Shown one piece after another: positions 1 through 6,982 of a stretch of 64,000 nucleotides of DNA. The notes beneath the pieces are model-generated. The model worked only from the letters and a program-made list of their open reading frames with translations. It was not told where the DNA came from and searched no databases. Where the stretch lies: the NCBI RefSeq assembly GCF_019903425.1, contig NZ_JACHUZ010000011.1, positions 418,838 to 482,837 on the forward strand, given 5' to 3'. Origin of the DNA: Vreelandella halophila. GTDB taxonomy: Bacteria > Pseudomonadota > Gammaproteobacteria > Pseudomonadales > Oleiphilaceae. Position 1 is the stretch's first letter. Every line of letters begins with the position of its first letter. Position numbers and translations under genes: made by a program.

Positions 1-656
1 CGCTGGTAGATCGTCTTGATGCGGTAGCCGTTTTCCGGCTTGATGCCCAGCCGCCGTCTCAGGCGGCTCATGTGTGTGTCCACGGTCCGTGTGTTGATGT
101 CACTGGATACGCCCCAGACCCGCTCAAGGAGCATTTCCCGGGTGAGCAACCGGCCCTGGTTCTGGAACAGGAACAGGGTCAGGTCGAAATCCTTGTCCGT
201 CAGCTCGATCAGTTCATCGTGGCAGTGGATGGTGCGCCTGGTGGTGTTGATCACGAAGGGCCCGAACACCAGCTCTTCCTTCTCCACGTCCGGATGAACC
301 CGGCGCAGCAGCGCCCGCACCCGTGCCAGCAGCTCCCCAGGGCGCAGCGGCTTGGCCAGATAGTCATCGGCGCCGGCGTCCAGGGCCTGGATGATGTCCT
401 GCTCGCTGTCGCGCTGGGTCACGAACAGTACCGGTATGGGCCAGTCCAGGTTGAGCCGGACCTGGCGCAGGACCTCGATCCCGTCGATGTCCGGGATCTG
501 CCAGTCGAGGATCAGCAGATCGTAGCTCTTGTGGGTGACGGCACTGAGAAACGCCTGCCCGGTCGGGAAGCAGTCGCACTGTTTCCCGTCTTTTTCAAGC
601 AGCTCCGCGATACGGTCCGCCTGTTCCTGCTCATCCTCCAGAAGTGCAATGCGCAT
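1..656 (-). CDS. OmpR/PhoB-family response regulator, C-terminus cut by window edge
   Basis: Reading the minus strand from the ATG at 656-654 gives 218 residues and runs off the window. The N-terminal receiver domain begins MRIALLEDEQEQ, with acidic residues E7/D8, phospho-acceptor D51 (LLILDWQIPDIDG), T80 and K102 (YLAKP). From about residue 125 there is a winged-helix DNA-binding domain ending RTVDTHMSRLRRRLG and NGYRIKTIYQ, so only the last few residues are missing. It should be a phosphorylation-controlled transcription factor. No sensor kinase is visible; it may lie beyond position 1. The target genes cannot be read from sequence. Family assignment is firm; the specific regulon is unknown. 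Confidence 0.93.
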   Translation of the reverse strand, partial: MRIALLEDEQEQADRIAELLEKDGKQCDCFPTGQAFLSAVTHKSYDLLILDWQIPDIDGIEVLRQVRLNLDWPIPVLFVTQRDSEQDIIQALDAGADDYLAKPLRPGELLARVRALLRRVHPDVEKEELVFGPFVINTTRRTIHCHDELIELTDKDFDLTLFLFQNQGRLLTREMLLERVWGVSSDINTRTVDTHMSRLRRRLGIKPENGYRIKTIYQ

Positions 657-686
657 TGGGCCCTCCGGGTTCCTTCAGTCAGCATT

Positions 687-726
687 CCACAGGCCAACCC
701 TGTGGTGCAGTTGTTGAATTGTTGTA
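687..726. promoter_or_regulatory. Dyad and tandem repeat upstream of the response regulator
   Basis: In the gap between the response regulator (start 656) and topB (end 790) there is a 7-bp dyad CCACAGG-CCAAC-CCTGTGG at 687-705. It is followed by two near-identical 8-mers, TTGTTGAA (711-718) and TTGTTGTA (719-726). OmpR-family regulators often bind tandem direct repeats and autoregulate, so this could be an autoregulatory site. That is inference only. Confidence 0.25.
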
Positions 727-789
727 AAGGGTAACATGGATCAGCGCCACTGCTTTCTCAAGGTGTTGGCGCGATTTCCTGAAATCGTG

Positions 790-2979
790 TCAAAAAGCCC
801 CTGTGTCGGGCTTTCCATCACGGTCGGGTACCGTGGTGCGGCACCCCGGGTAGCGGCTGCACCCCCAGAAGGGGCCGTTGCGCCCGTTGCGGCGTACCAG
901 TGGCGCATAGCAGTAGGGGCAGGGCACCGGTGCCTGATCCATGCCATCCGCAGTACCCTCGGCCTGTGCCTGTGCCTGTGCCTGTGGTTCGGGGCGGGGT
1001 TCCGGGTCTTCCATGATGCGGCGTGTGCCCTTGCATTCAGGAAAGCGCGAACAGGACCAGAATTCACCATAGGGGCCGCTGCGCCGGCGCATGGGCGCCC
1101 GGCAGCGCGGGCAGTGAACACCGGTCTGCTCCGGTTCTGGTGGAGCGAAGGCGCTGCGGGCCGGTTCGATCAGGGTGCGGATATCGCTGGCGAGCTGGGC
1201 CAGGAAGGCTTCCGTGTCCGCCTCGCCCTGGCGGATCGCCTCCAGCCGGGATTCCCAGATGGCAGTGCGGTCCGGGGTGGTGGCGTCCTCCGGCAGGCCG
1301 TCGATCAGGTCACGGCCCTTGCCCGTGGCGTGGATGGAGCGGCCCTCGCGGTAGAGGAAATCCCGGTTGAACAGGGTCTGGATGATGGCCGCGCGGGTGG
1401 CTTCCGTGCCCAGACCGTCGGTCTCGCGCAGGGTGCGGCGCAGGGCCTCGTCCCGCACGAAGCGGGCGATGCCGGTCATGGCCGAGAGCAGTGAGGCGTC
1501 CGTGAAAGGCAGTGGCGCCCTGGTGGTTTTCTCCAGGCAGCGGGCCTCGTGGCAATGGACTCGTGTGCCGGGCTCAAGCCGGGGCAGGGGGGCTTTGGGT
1601 TGCTCCTCCTCCTGGCGGCGGCGCACGGGCTCCAAGCGTTTCCAGCCAGAGCGCAGCAGCCCGGTCTCCCGCGCCCGGAAATGCTCGCCGGCGATGGTTG
1701 CGCTCAGGTGCCCCTCGCGGTGGATGGCGTCGTTCTCGAACTGCATCAGGTAGAAGCGGGCCACAAGATCGTAAACGGCCCTTTCGTTGGTGCTCAGCTT
1801 CTGCAGGTCCATCACCCGGCGGGTGGGGACGATGGCGTGGTGCGCGCCCACCTTGCCGTCGTCCCAGGCTCGGCTGCGGCGGCTGGGGTCTTCCGGCACG
1901 CCCGCAGGCGCCAGCTCGGGGAGGTTGCGCTGGATCGCCTCCAGCAGTTCGTGGCGGTCCTCCCAGTGGGCCTCCGGAAGGTAGCGGCAGTCCGAGCGCG
2001 GGTAGGTGATCAGCCGGTGCTTCTCGTAGAGGGACTGCGCGGCGGTGAGCACCTGCTCGGCACCCAGTCCGTAGCGCTTGGCCGCCGTGATCTGGAGCAC
2101 CGAGAGCGAGAGCGGCAGTGGTGGCGCCTCGTTGCGTTCGCGGAAGCGGGCGTCGGTGATCTCGCCGTCCTGCCCGGTGACCTTCGCTTTCACTTCCTCG
2201 GCGGGCTTGCGCCTGAGAAGGCGGCCTTCCTCGTCAATATGGGCGGAATGCGCCTCACCGGGTTGCCAGCGGGCCCGGAAGAGGGCATCCGGCGTGTCCG
2301 GTGGGGCCAAGGCGGCATCCAGCTGGAACCAGGGCGTGGGATCGAAGTTCTCGATGGCCCGGTCCCGGGCGACCACCAGCCCGAGAACTGGGGTCTGGAC
2401 CCGCCCCACGGAAAAGACCCCTTCCTTGCCCTGCTGCTGGTGATGAAGGGTGTAGGCGCGGCTCAGGTTGATGCCGTAGAGCCAGTCCGCGCGCTGGCGC
2501 GCTTCCGCCGAGGCCTTGAGCGGGGCAAAGCGCTGGTTGCTGCTTTCCGCTTCCAGGGCGCTGCGAACGGCGGGCGGGTTGAGATCGTTGATCAGAACAC
2601 GCCGGACTGGGCCGGAAACGCCACACCATTCCAGCACCTCATCCACCAGGAGTTGCCCTTCCCGGTCCGGGTCGCCGGCGTGGATGACCTCGTGCGCTTC
2701 AGCGGTCAGCCGTTCAAGCACCGTCAACTGGTCGCGGACGTCCTCTTTGGGCCGGCGCTGCCAGTCCTCCGGGATCATGGGCAGCAGGTCCATGCGCCAG
2801 CGCCGCCACTCCGGGCGGTAGTCTCCGGGTTCAATGGGTTCCAGGAGGTGGCCAACGCACCAGCTCACGCACACACCGCCGCCACATTCCAGGTAACCCT
2901 TCCGGCGGTGGGGGTTGTTGGTAATGGCGGTGGCAATGGCGCGGGCCAGTGAGGGCTTTTCCGCAATGTAGAGGCGCAT
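790..2979 (-). CDS. topB: DNA topoisomerase III
   Basis: A 729-residue type IA topoisomerase that relaxes and decatenates DNA through a 5'-phosphotyrosine intermediate. The N-terminal Toprim domain begins MRLYIAEKPSLARAIA, with E7 and the metal-binding D103/D105/E107 (GDPDREGQ). The catalytic tyrosine is Y326 in LITYPRSDCRYLP. The C-terminus carries two four-cysteine zinc ribbons (CPRC...CSRFPEC and CPYC...CSRYPGC), followed by a short tail. Length is slightly above the E. coli enzyme (653 aa) because of these ribbons. The start at 2979 is chosen because MRLYIAEKPS is the conserved beginning. It is divergent from bolA. Confidence 0.97.
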   Translation of the reverse strand: MRLYIAEKPSLARAIATAITNNPHRRKGYLECGGGVCVSWCVGHLLEPIEPGDYRPEWRRWRMDLLPMIPEDWQRRPKEDVRDQLTVLERLTAEAHEVIHAGDPDREGQLLVDEVLEWCGVSGPVRRVLINDLNPPAVRSALEAESSNQRFAPLKASAEARQRADWLYGINLSRAYTLHHQQQGKEGVFSVGRVQTPVLGLVVARDRAIENFDPTPWFQLDAALAPPDTPDALFRARWQPGEAHSAHIDEEGRLLRRKPAEEVKAKVTGQDGEITDARFRERNEAPPLPLSLSVLQITAAKRYGLGAEQVLTAAQSLYEKHRLITYPRSDCRYLPEAHWEDRHELLEAIQRNLPELAPAGVPEDPSRRSRAWDDGKVGAHHAIVPTRRVMDLQKLSTNERAVYDLVARFYLMQFENDAIHREGHLSATIAGEHFRARETGLLRSGWKRLEPVRRRQEEEQPKAPLPRLEPGTRVHCHEARCLEKTTRAPLPFTDASLLSAMTGIARFVRDEALRRTLRETDGLGTEATRAAIIQTLFNRDFLYREGRSIHATGKGRDLIDGLPEDATTPDRTAIWESRLEAIRQGEADTEAFLAQLASDIRTLIEPARSAFAPPEPEQTGVHCPRCRAPMRRRSGPYGEFWSCSRFPECKGTRRIMEDPEPRPEPQAQAQAQAEGTADGMDQAPVPCPYCYAPLVRRNGRNGPFWGCSRYPGCRTTVPDRDGKPDTGAF

Positions 2980-3050
2980 TCGGGCTCCTGCCGGACGCTG
3001 TGCTAGACTCGACGGCGCATTGTAACGAATCTGCGGACGCCGGAGGTGGC

Positions 3051-3368
3051 ATGTCGCTGCATTCCCAGATCGAGTCCCTCCTTACGGAGCATTTCAGTCC
3101 CGAAGTGCTCTCTGTGGAGAATGAAAGCCACCAGCACGCGGTGCCGCCCAACTCCGAGACCCATTTCAAGGTGGTGATGGTGGCGCATGCGTTTGAGGGC
3201 AAGCGCCGTGTAGGGCGCCATCAGGCGGTCTATGGCGCGCTGGATGAGCCGCTGAAGCAGGGTGTTCACGCGCTCACGCTGCATCTCTACACTCCGGACG
3301 AATGGCAGTCCCGCGAGAGTGGGGCGCCTGACTCCCCGCCCTGCATGGGCGGATCCAGGGCCGGCTGA
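3051..3368 (+). CDS. bolA: BolA family protein
   Basis: 105 residues. The ATG at 3051 follows a clear ribosome site (CGGAGGTGGC) and gives MSLHSQIESLLTEHF. The open frame extends upstream to 2949, but that part has no family similarity and overlaps topB's start. Family hallmarks are ESHQHAVPP, ETHFKVVMV, the RHQAVYGAL helix with conserved histidine, and VHALTLHLYTPDEW, with the SPPCMGG tail typical of BolA proper. BolA proteins pair with monothiol glutaredoxins through a [2Fe-2S] cluster and influence morphology and motility/biofilm balance. It lies 10 bp upstream of yciO and is probably co-transcribed with it. Confidence 0.94.
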   Translation: MSLHSQIESLLTEHFSPEVLSVENESHQHAVPPNSETHFKVVMVAHAFEGKRRVGRHQAVYGALDEPLKQGVHALTLHLYTPDEWQSRESGAPDSPPCMGGSRAG

Positions 3369-3378
3369 GGAGGCGGAT

Positions 3379-4005
3379 ATGAGCCAGTTCTTCGAGATCC
3401 ACCCGGAAACCCCGCAGCCCCGGCTGGTGCGCCAGGCCGTGGAGATCCTGAAAAAGGGCGGCGTCATCGCCTACCCCACGGATTCCGCCTACGCCTTCGG
3501 CTGTGCGCTGGACAAGAAGAAGGCGGCGGAGCGCATCAAGTGGCTGCGCAATCTGGACGACAAGCACAACTTCACGCTGGTCTGTAAGGACCTCTCGGAC
3601 ATCGGCCCCTACGCCAAGGTGGACAACGTCCAGTTCCGGCTCCTCAAGTCCCATACACCCGGGCCCTACACCTGGATCATGGACGCCACCAGCGAGGTGC
3701 CGCGCCGGCTGCTGCATCCCAAGCGCCGCCAGATCGGCATCCGTGTGCCGGATAACCGCATTGTGGAGGCCCTGGTGGCGGAGATGGGCGAACCCATCAT
3801 GAGTTCAACGCTGCTGATGCCGGGCGACGAGTGGCCCATGAATGATGCCGAGGAGATCCGTGACCGGCTGGAGCACCATGTGGACCTGGTGATCGAGGGC
3901 GGCTACTGTGGGCGTGAGCCGACCACGGTGGTGGATCTTTGCGGCGAAGTGCCCCACATCCTGCGGGAAGGCAAGGGTGACCCCACGCCGTTCCAGCAGG
4001 GGTAA
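3379..4005 (+). CDS. yciO: YciO/Sua5/YrdC-family dsRNA-binding protein
   Basis: 208 residues; ATG at 3379 with an upstream GGAGG. The YrdC-type nucleotide-binding fold is visible from GGVIAYPTDSAYAFGC near the N-terminus, KHNFTLVCKDLSDI, and PGPYTWIMDAT through to RRQIGIRVPDN and MSSTLLMPGDEWPM. Length and the absence of a C-terminal Sua5 domain fit the E. coli YciO branch rather than TsaC or full Sua5. Members bind RNA and ATP; whether YciO makes threonylcarbamoyl-AMP for tRNA t6A is disputed, so I do not assert it. Ends 6 bp before the convergent gene at 4012. Confidence 0.9.
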   Translation: MSQFFEIHPETPQPRLVRQAVEILKKGGVIAYPTDSAYAFGCALDKKKAAERIKWLRNLDDKHNFTLVCKDLSDIGPYAKVDNVQFRLLKSHTPGPYTWIMDATSEVPRRLLHPKRRQIGIRVPDNRIVEALVAEMGEPIMSSTLLMPGDEWPMNDAEEIRDRLEHHVDLVIEGGYCGREPTTVVDLCGEVPHILREGKGDPTPFQQG

Positions 4006-4011
4006 GCGGGT

Positions 4012-4668
4012 TCAGGCTGGCTGGTTGAAGCGGATCTCGAAGCTGGCCGCCGGGTCCTGACTCGCGCCGGACTCGTCGCTGGTTACCTGTTTGCGCAGCT
4101 CCTGATAACGGTGGGCGATGTCCTGAAGGCGGTTGTTCTCAGGGCTCTCGCTCACCAGACTTTCCAGCATGGAATTGCCCTCGCCGTAGGCCTGGGAGAT
4201 GCGTGAGACGTTCTCCAGGTATTCCACCGTGGGCTGGTTGGTGCTCAGGCGATTGAAGGCGGCCTTGAAGGCCCGGTTCTGGTTGAGGTCGTTCTCGATG
4301 CGGTTCTTGGTATCCGGCGCGATCTGGGCGTCCATCTCTATGTCCCCCAGGCTGTTGCGCCGCACTGCCATGCGGGTGCCCAGGTCCACCTCCAGCTCCT
4401 GCAGCTTGGTGCCGATGGTTTCCTTCACGAAACCGCTGTCGCGCGCCACGGCATTCTTGAAGTCCTGCATGGGCAGGTCCGCCAGGCTGACATTGCTGCC
4501 GCCCTGTTTTTCCAGAGTGACGCGCTCGTCGGCAATGGAGGTGGCCGTTTTGCGGGGCGTGGCTTCGCTCCCGGGGGCCTGCTGCGGTGCCTTCTGCTGG
4601 GCACCACTGGTCTCGGTGCCCTGAAGGGCCCGGGCTCCAAAGTTCAGTGCCGCATCCAGAATACCCAT
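4012..4668 (-). CDS. Hypothetical protein, soluble and helical
   Basis: 218 residues starting MGILDAALNFGARALQG; I do not recognise the family. The first 50 residues are Gln/Ala/Pro rich and probably disordered. The remainder is charged and predicted helical by eye (NRIENDLNQNRAFKAAFNRL, ERSQ-like stretches). There is no signal peptide, membrane segment or cysteine. Codon use looks like its housekeeping neighbours, so it is likely a true gene. It is convergent with yciO (6 bp gap), and its upstream region (4669-4860) is shared with the divergent small membrane genes. Confidence 0.7.
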   Translation of the reverse strand: MGILDAALNFGARALQGTETSGAQQKAPQQAPGSEATPRKTATSIADERVTLEKQGGSNVSLADLPMQDFKNAVARDSGFVKETIGTKLQELEVDLGTRMAVRRNSLGDIEMDAQIAPDTKNRIENDLNQNRAFKAAFNRLSTNQPTVEYLENVSRISQAYGEGNSMLESLVSESPENNRLQDIAHRYQELRKQVTSDESGASQDPAASFEIRFNQPA

Positions 4669-4860
4669 GATCGGTTCACTCCTGGCAGAGGTTTGCCGGT
4701 TTTCCGTCGTTCACGGGGCAGGGTATGCAGGAATCGGGCCATCAAAGGGCAGTCTGTATAACGCCAAATGCGATTACGCCCAGCAATCCAGACTCTCCTC
4801 TCAAGCGTACAAACCGTCCAGTAGTCAAACGGGCTGCCAACATTTCGTCTAACCGGATCA

Positions 4861-5079
4861 GTGATTGTGCCTAGACGCGTTTTCAGGTTTCTCAGTCGAC
4901 TAGGGATTGTTGTCACCTTGCTCGGTATGACCGGGTTGTTGCTGGGGTTTCTGGGCGTGCTCCAGTTCGATGATTACGCGGTTGGGCTGTCTGCCGGTGT
5001 TCGGATGCTGGGATCTGTTGCAATAGCGGGATGCCTGATCAGTGCCATTGGCTTTCTGGGGCTGGAGTACGGCCCGTGA
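4861..5079 (+). CDS. Small membrane protein, 72 aa (GTG start)
   Basis: Starts GTG at 4861 (MIVPRRVFRFLSRLG). The basic N-terminus is followed by two hydrophobic segments, residues about 15-34 (VVTLLGMTGLLLGFLGVL) and 45-68 (VRMLGSVAIAGCLISAIGFL). Topology by the positive-inside rule is N-in. No family recognised. It is the first of three consecutive small membrane ORFs, with the next 31 bp downstream. The GTG start lacks a strong ribosome site, so confidence is moderate. Confidence 0.5.
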   Translation: MIVPRRVFRFLSRLGIVVTLLGMTGLLLGFLGVLQFDDYAVGLSAGVRMLGSVAIAGCLISAIGFLGLEYGP

Positions 5080-5110
5080 TCATCAAAAAAGCTGGAACCG
5101 GAGTAACTCT

Positions 5111-5293
5111 ATGTTTCAAAAATCGGACTTTTTCATCATTCTCGCGGTGGCTATTTCATTCGTGATATCGGCCTATCTCTGGTTTGTGATGCATGATCGT
5201 GAGCAGGCGATTTTCACGGCGATCTGGATTCCCTCGATCTTCACCTTTGGGATCTACTTCAAGCTCTGCGCGCTGATGGGGAGAAAAAAATGA
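5111..5293 (+). CDS. Small membrane protein, 60 aa
   Basis: ATG at 5111 is preceded by CCGGAGTAACTCT, a good ribosome site (GGAG, 9-nt spacing). The protein begins MFQKSDFFIILAVAIS and has two hydrophobic helices (about 7-26 and 36-53), ending in a basic tail MGRKK. Its stop overlaps the next start as ATGA (5290-5293), which argues for translational coupling and that both ORFs are real. No family recognised. Confidence 0.6.
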   Translation: MFQKSDFFIILAVAISFVISAYLWFVMHDREQAIFTAIWIPSIFTFGIYFKLCALMGRKK

Positions 5294-5436
5294 GCCTGGA
5301 TCTCATCTACCCCGCAGGGATTGTTTTTGGCCTGATGCTCATCGGCGTTGTCCTGACGGTTTTGGAGTTCAAACGCCAGGAAGGTAGCGACGGGAAAGAT
5401 AAGGATGAGGAGCGCGTGGATCTGCGCAAGAAATAG
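5290..5436 (+). CDS. Single-pass small membrane protein, 48 aa
   Basis: ATG at 5290 overlaps the stop of the preceding gene (ATGA). It encodes 48 residues: a hydrophobic segment about 4-25 (DLIYPAGIVFGLMLIGVVLT), then a strongly charged cytoplasmic tail rich in Lys, Asp and Glu ending VDLRKK, stop TAG at 5434. The arrangement resembles a small regulatory or assembly subunit of a membrane complex, but no family is recognisable and no partner is obvious. Ends 34 bp before the convergent tRNA. Confidence 0.55.
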   Translation: MSLDLIYPAGIVFGLMLIGVVLTVLEFKRQEGSDGKDKDEERVDLRKK

Positions 5437-5470
5437 CGGCGGTCTGCCTGTAGGAGTCTGGTTTTAAGGG

Positions 5471-5547
<77 letters not shown>

Positions 5548-5659
5548 GGAGAGGTGCGTATGGTAGCGGGCTCTGCATCCGGCATCAAATCATGTTGTTG
5601 CCGTTGGTGAGCGGGCCAGCCTAGACTGCCCCTCTTTCCATCCGTCTCCGGGGGAGCTC

Positions 5660-6334
5660 TTGCGGATTTCCATCATCATACCGGTGCTCAACGAAGCTGG
5701 AGGGATCGGTGCCACCCTGGCCGCACTGCAGCCACTCCGGGGCGTCGGATGTGAGTTGATCCTGGCGGATGGAGGCAGTGACGATGGCACTCGTGAAGCT
5801 GCTGGTCATCTCTGTGATCTGTGGATTGAGGCCCCCCAGGGGCGTGCGAATCAGATGAACGCCGGTGCGGCGGCGGCTAGCGGTGAGCTGTTGCTGTTCC
5901 TGCATGCGGACACCCGGCTCCCTGTCGATGCGCTGGCGTGGCTGGAGCGGTTCGCGGCCAGTGATCGGCTCTGGGGGCGCTTTGATGTGCGCCTTTCCGG
6001 CAACCGCCCGCTGTTCCGGGTAATCGCCTGGTTCATGAACCAGCGCTCGCGGCTGACCGGCGTTGCGACCGGAGACCAGGCCATTGTCGTGCGCCGCACC
6101 GTGTTCGAACGGGTGGGCGGGTACGAGTCCATTCCGCTGATGGAGGACGTGGCGCTGAGCAAAACACTGCGACGTCATTCCCGCCCCTACTGCATTTGGG
6201 CTTCGGTAATCACGGACAGCCGTCGCTGGGAGGTGAACGGTGCCTGGCGTACCATCGTACTCATGTGGCGGTTGCGCTGGGCCTATTGGCGGGGAACCGA
6301 CCCGGAGACACTGGCCCGACGCTACCGTGGCTGA
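5660..6334 (+). CDS. Family 2 glycosyltransferase, selenodomain-associated type (TIGR04283-like)
   Basis: 224 residues, using TTG at 5660 after GGGGGAG; no nearer ATG fits MRISIIIPVLNEAGGIG, the conserved GT-A beginning. Motifs: ILADGGSDDGT (nucleotide-sugar binding), QGRANQMNAGAAAASGELLLFLHAD ending in the DxD-like HADTRLP, and a late GDQAIVVRRTVFERVGGY and MEDVALSKTLRR. This pattern is the short cytosolic subfamily usually found beside a DUF2064 transferase and sometimes an rSAM/selenodomain protein. The DUF2064 gene follows 28 bp downstream, supporting the assignment. Substrate is unknown. Confidence 0.88.
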   Translation: MRISIIIPVLNEAGGIGATLAALQPLRGVGCELILADGGSDDGTREAAGHLCDLWIEAPQGRANQMNAGAAAASGELLLFLHADTRLPVDALAWLERFAASDRLWGRFDVRLSGNRPLFRVIAWFMNQRSRLTGVATGDQAIVVRRTVFERVGGYESIPLMEDVALSKTLRRHSRPYCIWASVITDSRRWEVNGAWRTIVLMWRLRWAYWRGTDPETLARRYRG

Positions 6335-6361
6335 CATGGAGCGGAACAGGGAACAACAATA

Positions 6362-6982
6362 ATGCAGTACCAACCTGCGTTGATGCAGTTCGCCAAATGG
6401 CCCCAGAAGGGCCAGGTCAAAACCCGCCTAGCGGCCGAGTTGGGAGAGCGCAAAGCACTGGAAGCCCACATTGTTCTGACTGATACGGTTCTTAAGAGTC
6501 TCATGGATAGCGGCTATCCGCTGACGTTCTGGTGGGACCGGGAACTGACGGAGACCCCCATTGAGGCGGAAGGCATTCTCCTGCGCCTGCGCAAGGGCGG
6601 TATTCCGCAGCGGGTCCAGCAGGGCACGGACCTCGGGGAGCGCATGGCGAACGCCCTGGACGAGGCCATTGCCCATGCTGGCTCCGGCATGATCGTGGGC
6701 AGCGACTGCCCGGCGGTGACGCCGGATTACGTCAGAAGGGCGGCCCAGGCGCTGGAAACGGCGGATGTGGTGATTGGCCCCTCGAACGACGGGGGCTTTG
6801 TCCTTATTGGCGCAAAACGCTCAGTGCCGGGCATGCTGGAAGGGCCGGCCTGGGGTAGTGAGCAGGCGCTGGCGCAGACCCAGGCGGCACTCCACGAAAA
6901 AGGGCTCCAGGTGGAGTGCCTGGAGCCCCTCTGGGACGTTGACGAACCCGAGGACTGGGCGCGCTTTCAGCGCCTGCGCTGA
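6362..6982 (+). CDS. DUF2064 nucleotidyltransferase-like protein (TIGR04282-like)
   Basis: 206 residues. It has the GT-A/nucleotidyltransferase fold seen in the selenodomain-associated transferase 1 family: FAKWPQKGQVKTRLA at the N-terminus (the P-loop-like KxxKTRLA), QGTDLGERMANAL, MIVGSDCPAVTPDYV, and GPSNDGGFVLIGAK. It is paired with the upstream glycosyltransferase, as is usual for this family. The biochemical product is not established. Its last 16 bp overlap the convergent TPR-methyltransferase. Confidence 0.88.
   Translation: MQYQPALMQFAKWPQKGQVKTRLAAELGERKALEAHIVLTDTVLKSLMDSGYPLTFWWDRELTETPIEAEGILLRLRKGGIPQRVQQGTDLGERMANALDEAIAHAGSGMIVGSDCPAVTPDYVRRAAQALETADVVIGPSNDGGFVLIGAKRSVPGMLEGPAWGSEQALAQTQAALHEKGLQVECLEPLWDVDEPEDWARFQRLR

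Noticed and set aside
72..734. Long plus-strand open frame over the response regulator
   Set aside because: It is a mirror frame of the minus-strand receiver/winged-helix gene, whose motifs are unambiguous.
1549..2952. 467-codon plus-strand ORF opposite topB
   Set aside because: GC-rich antisense shadow; topB has all catalytic motifs on the minus strand.
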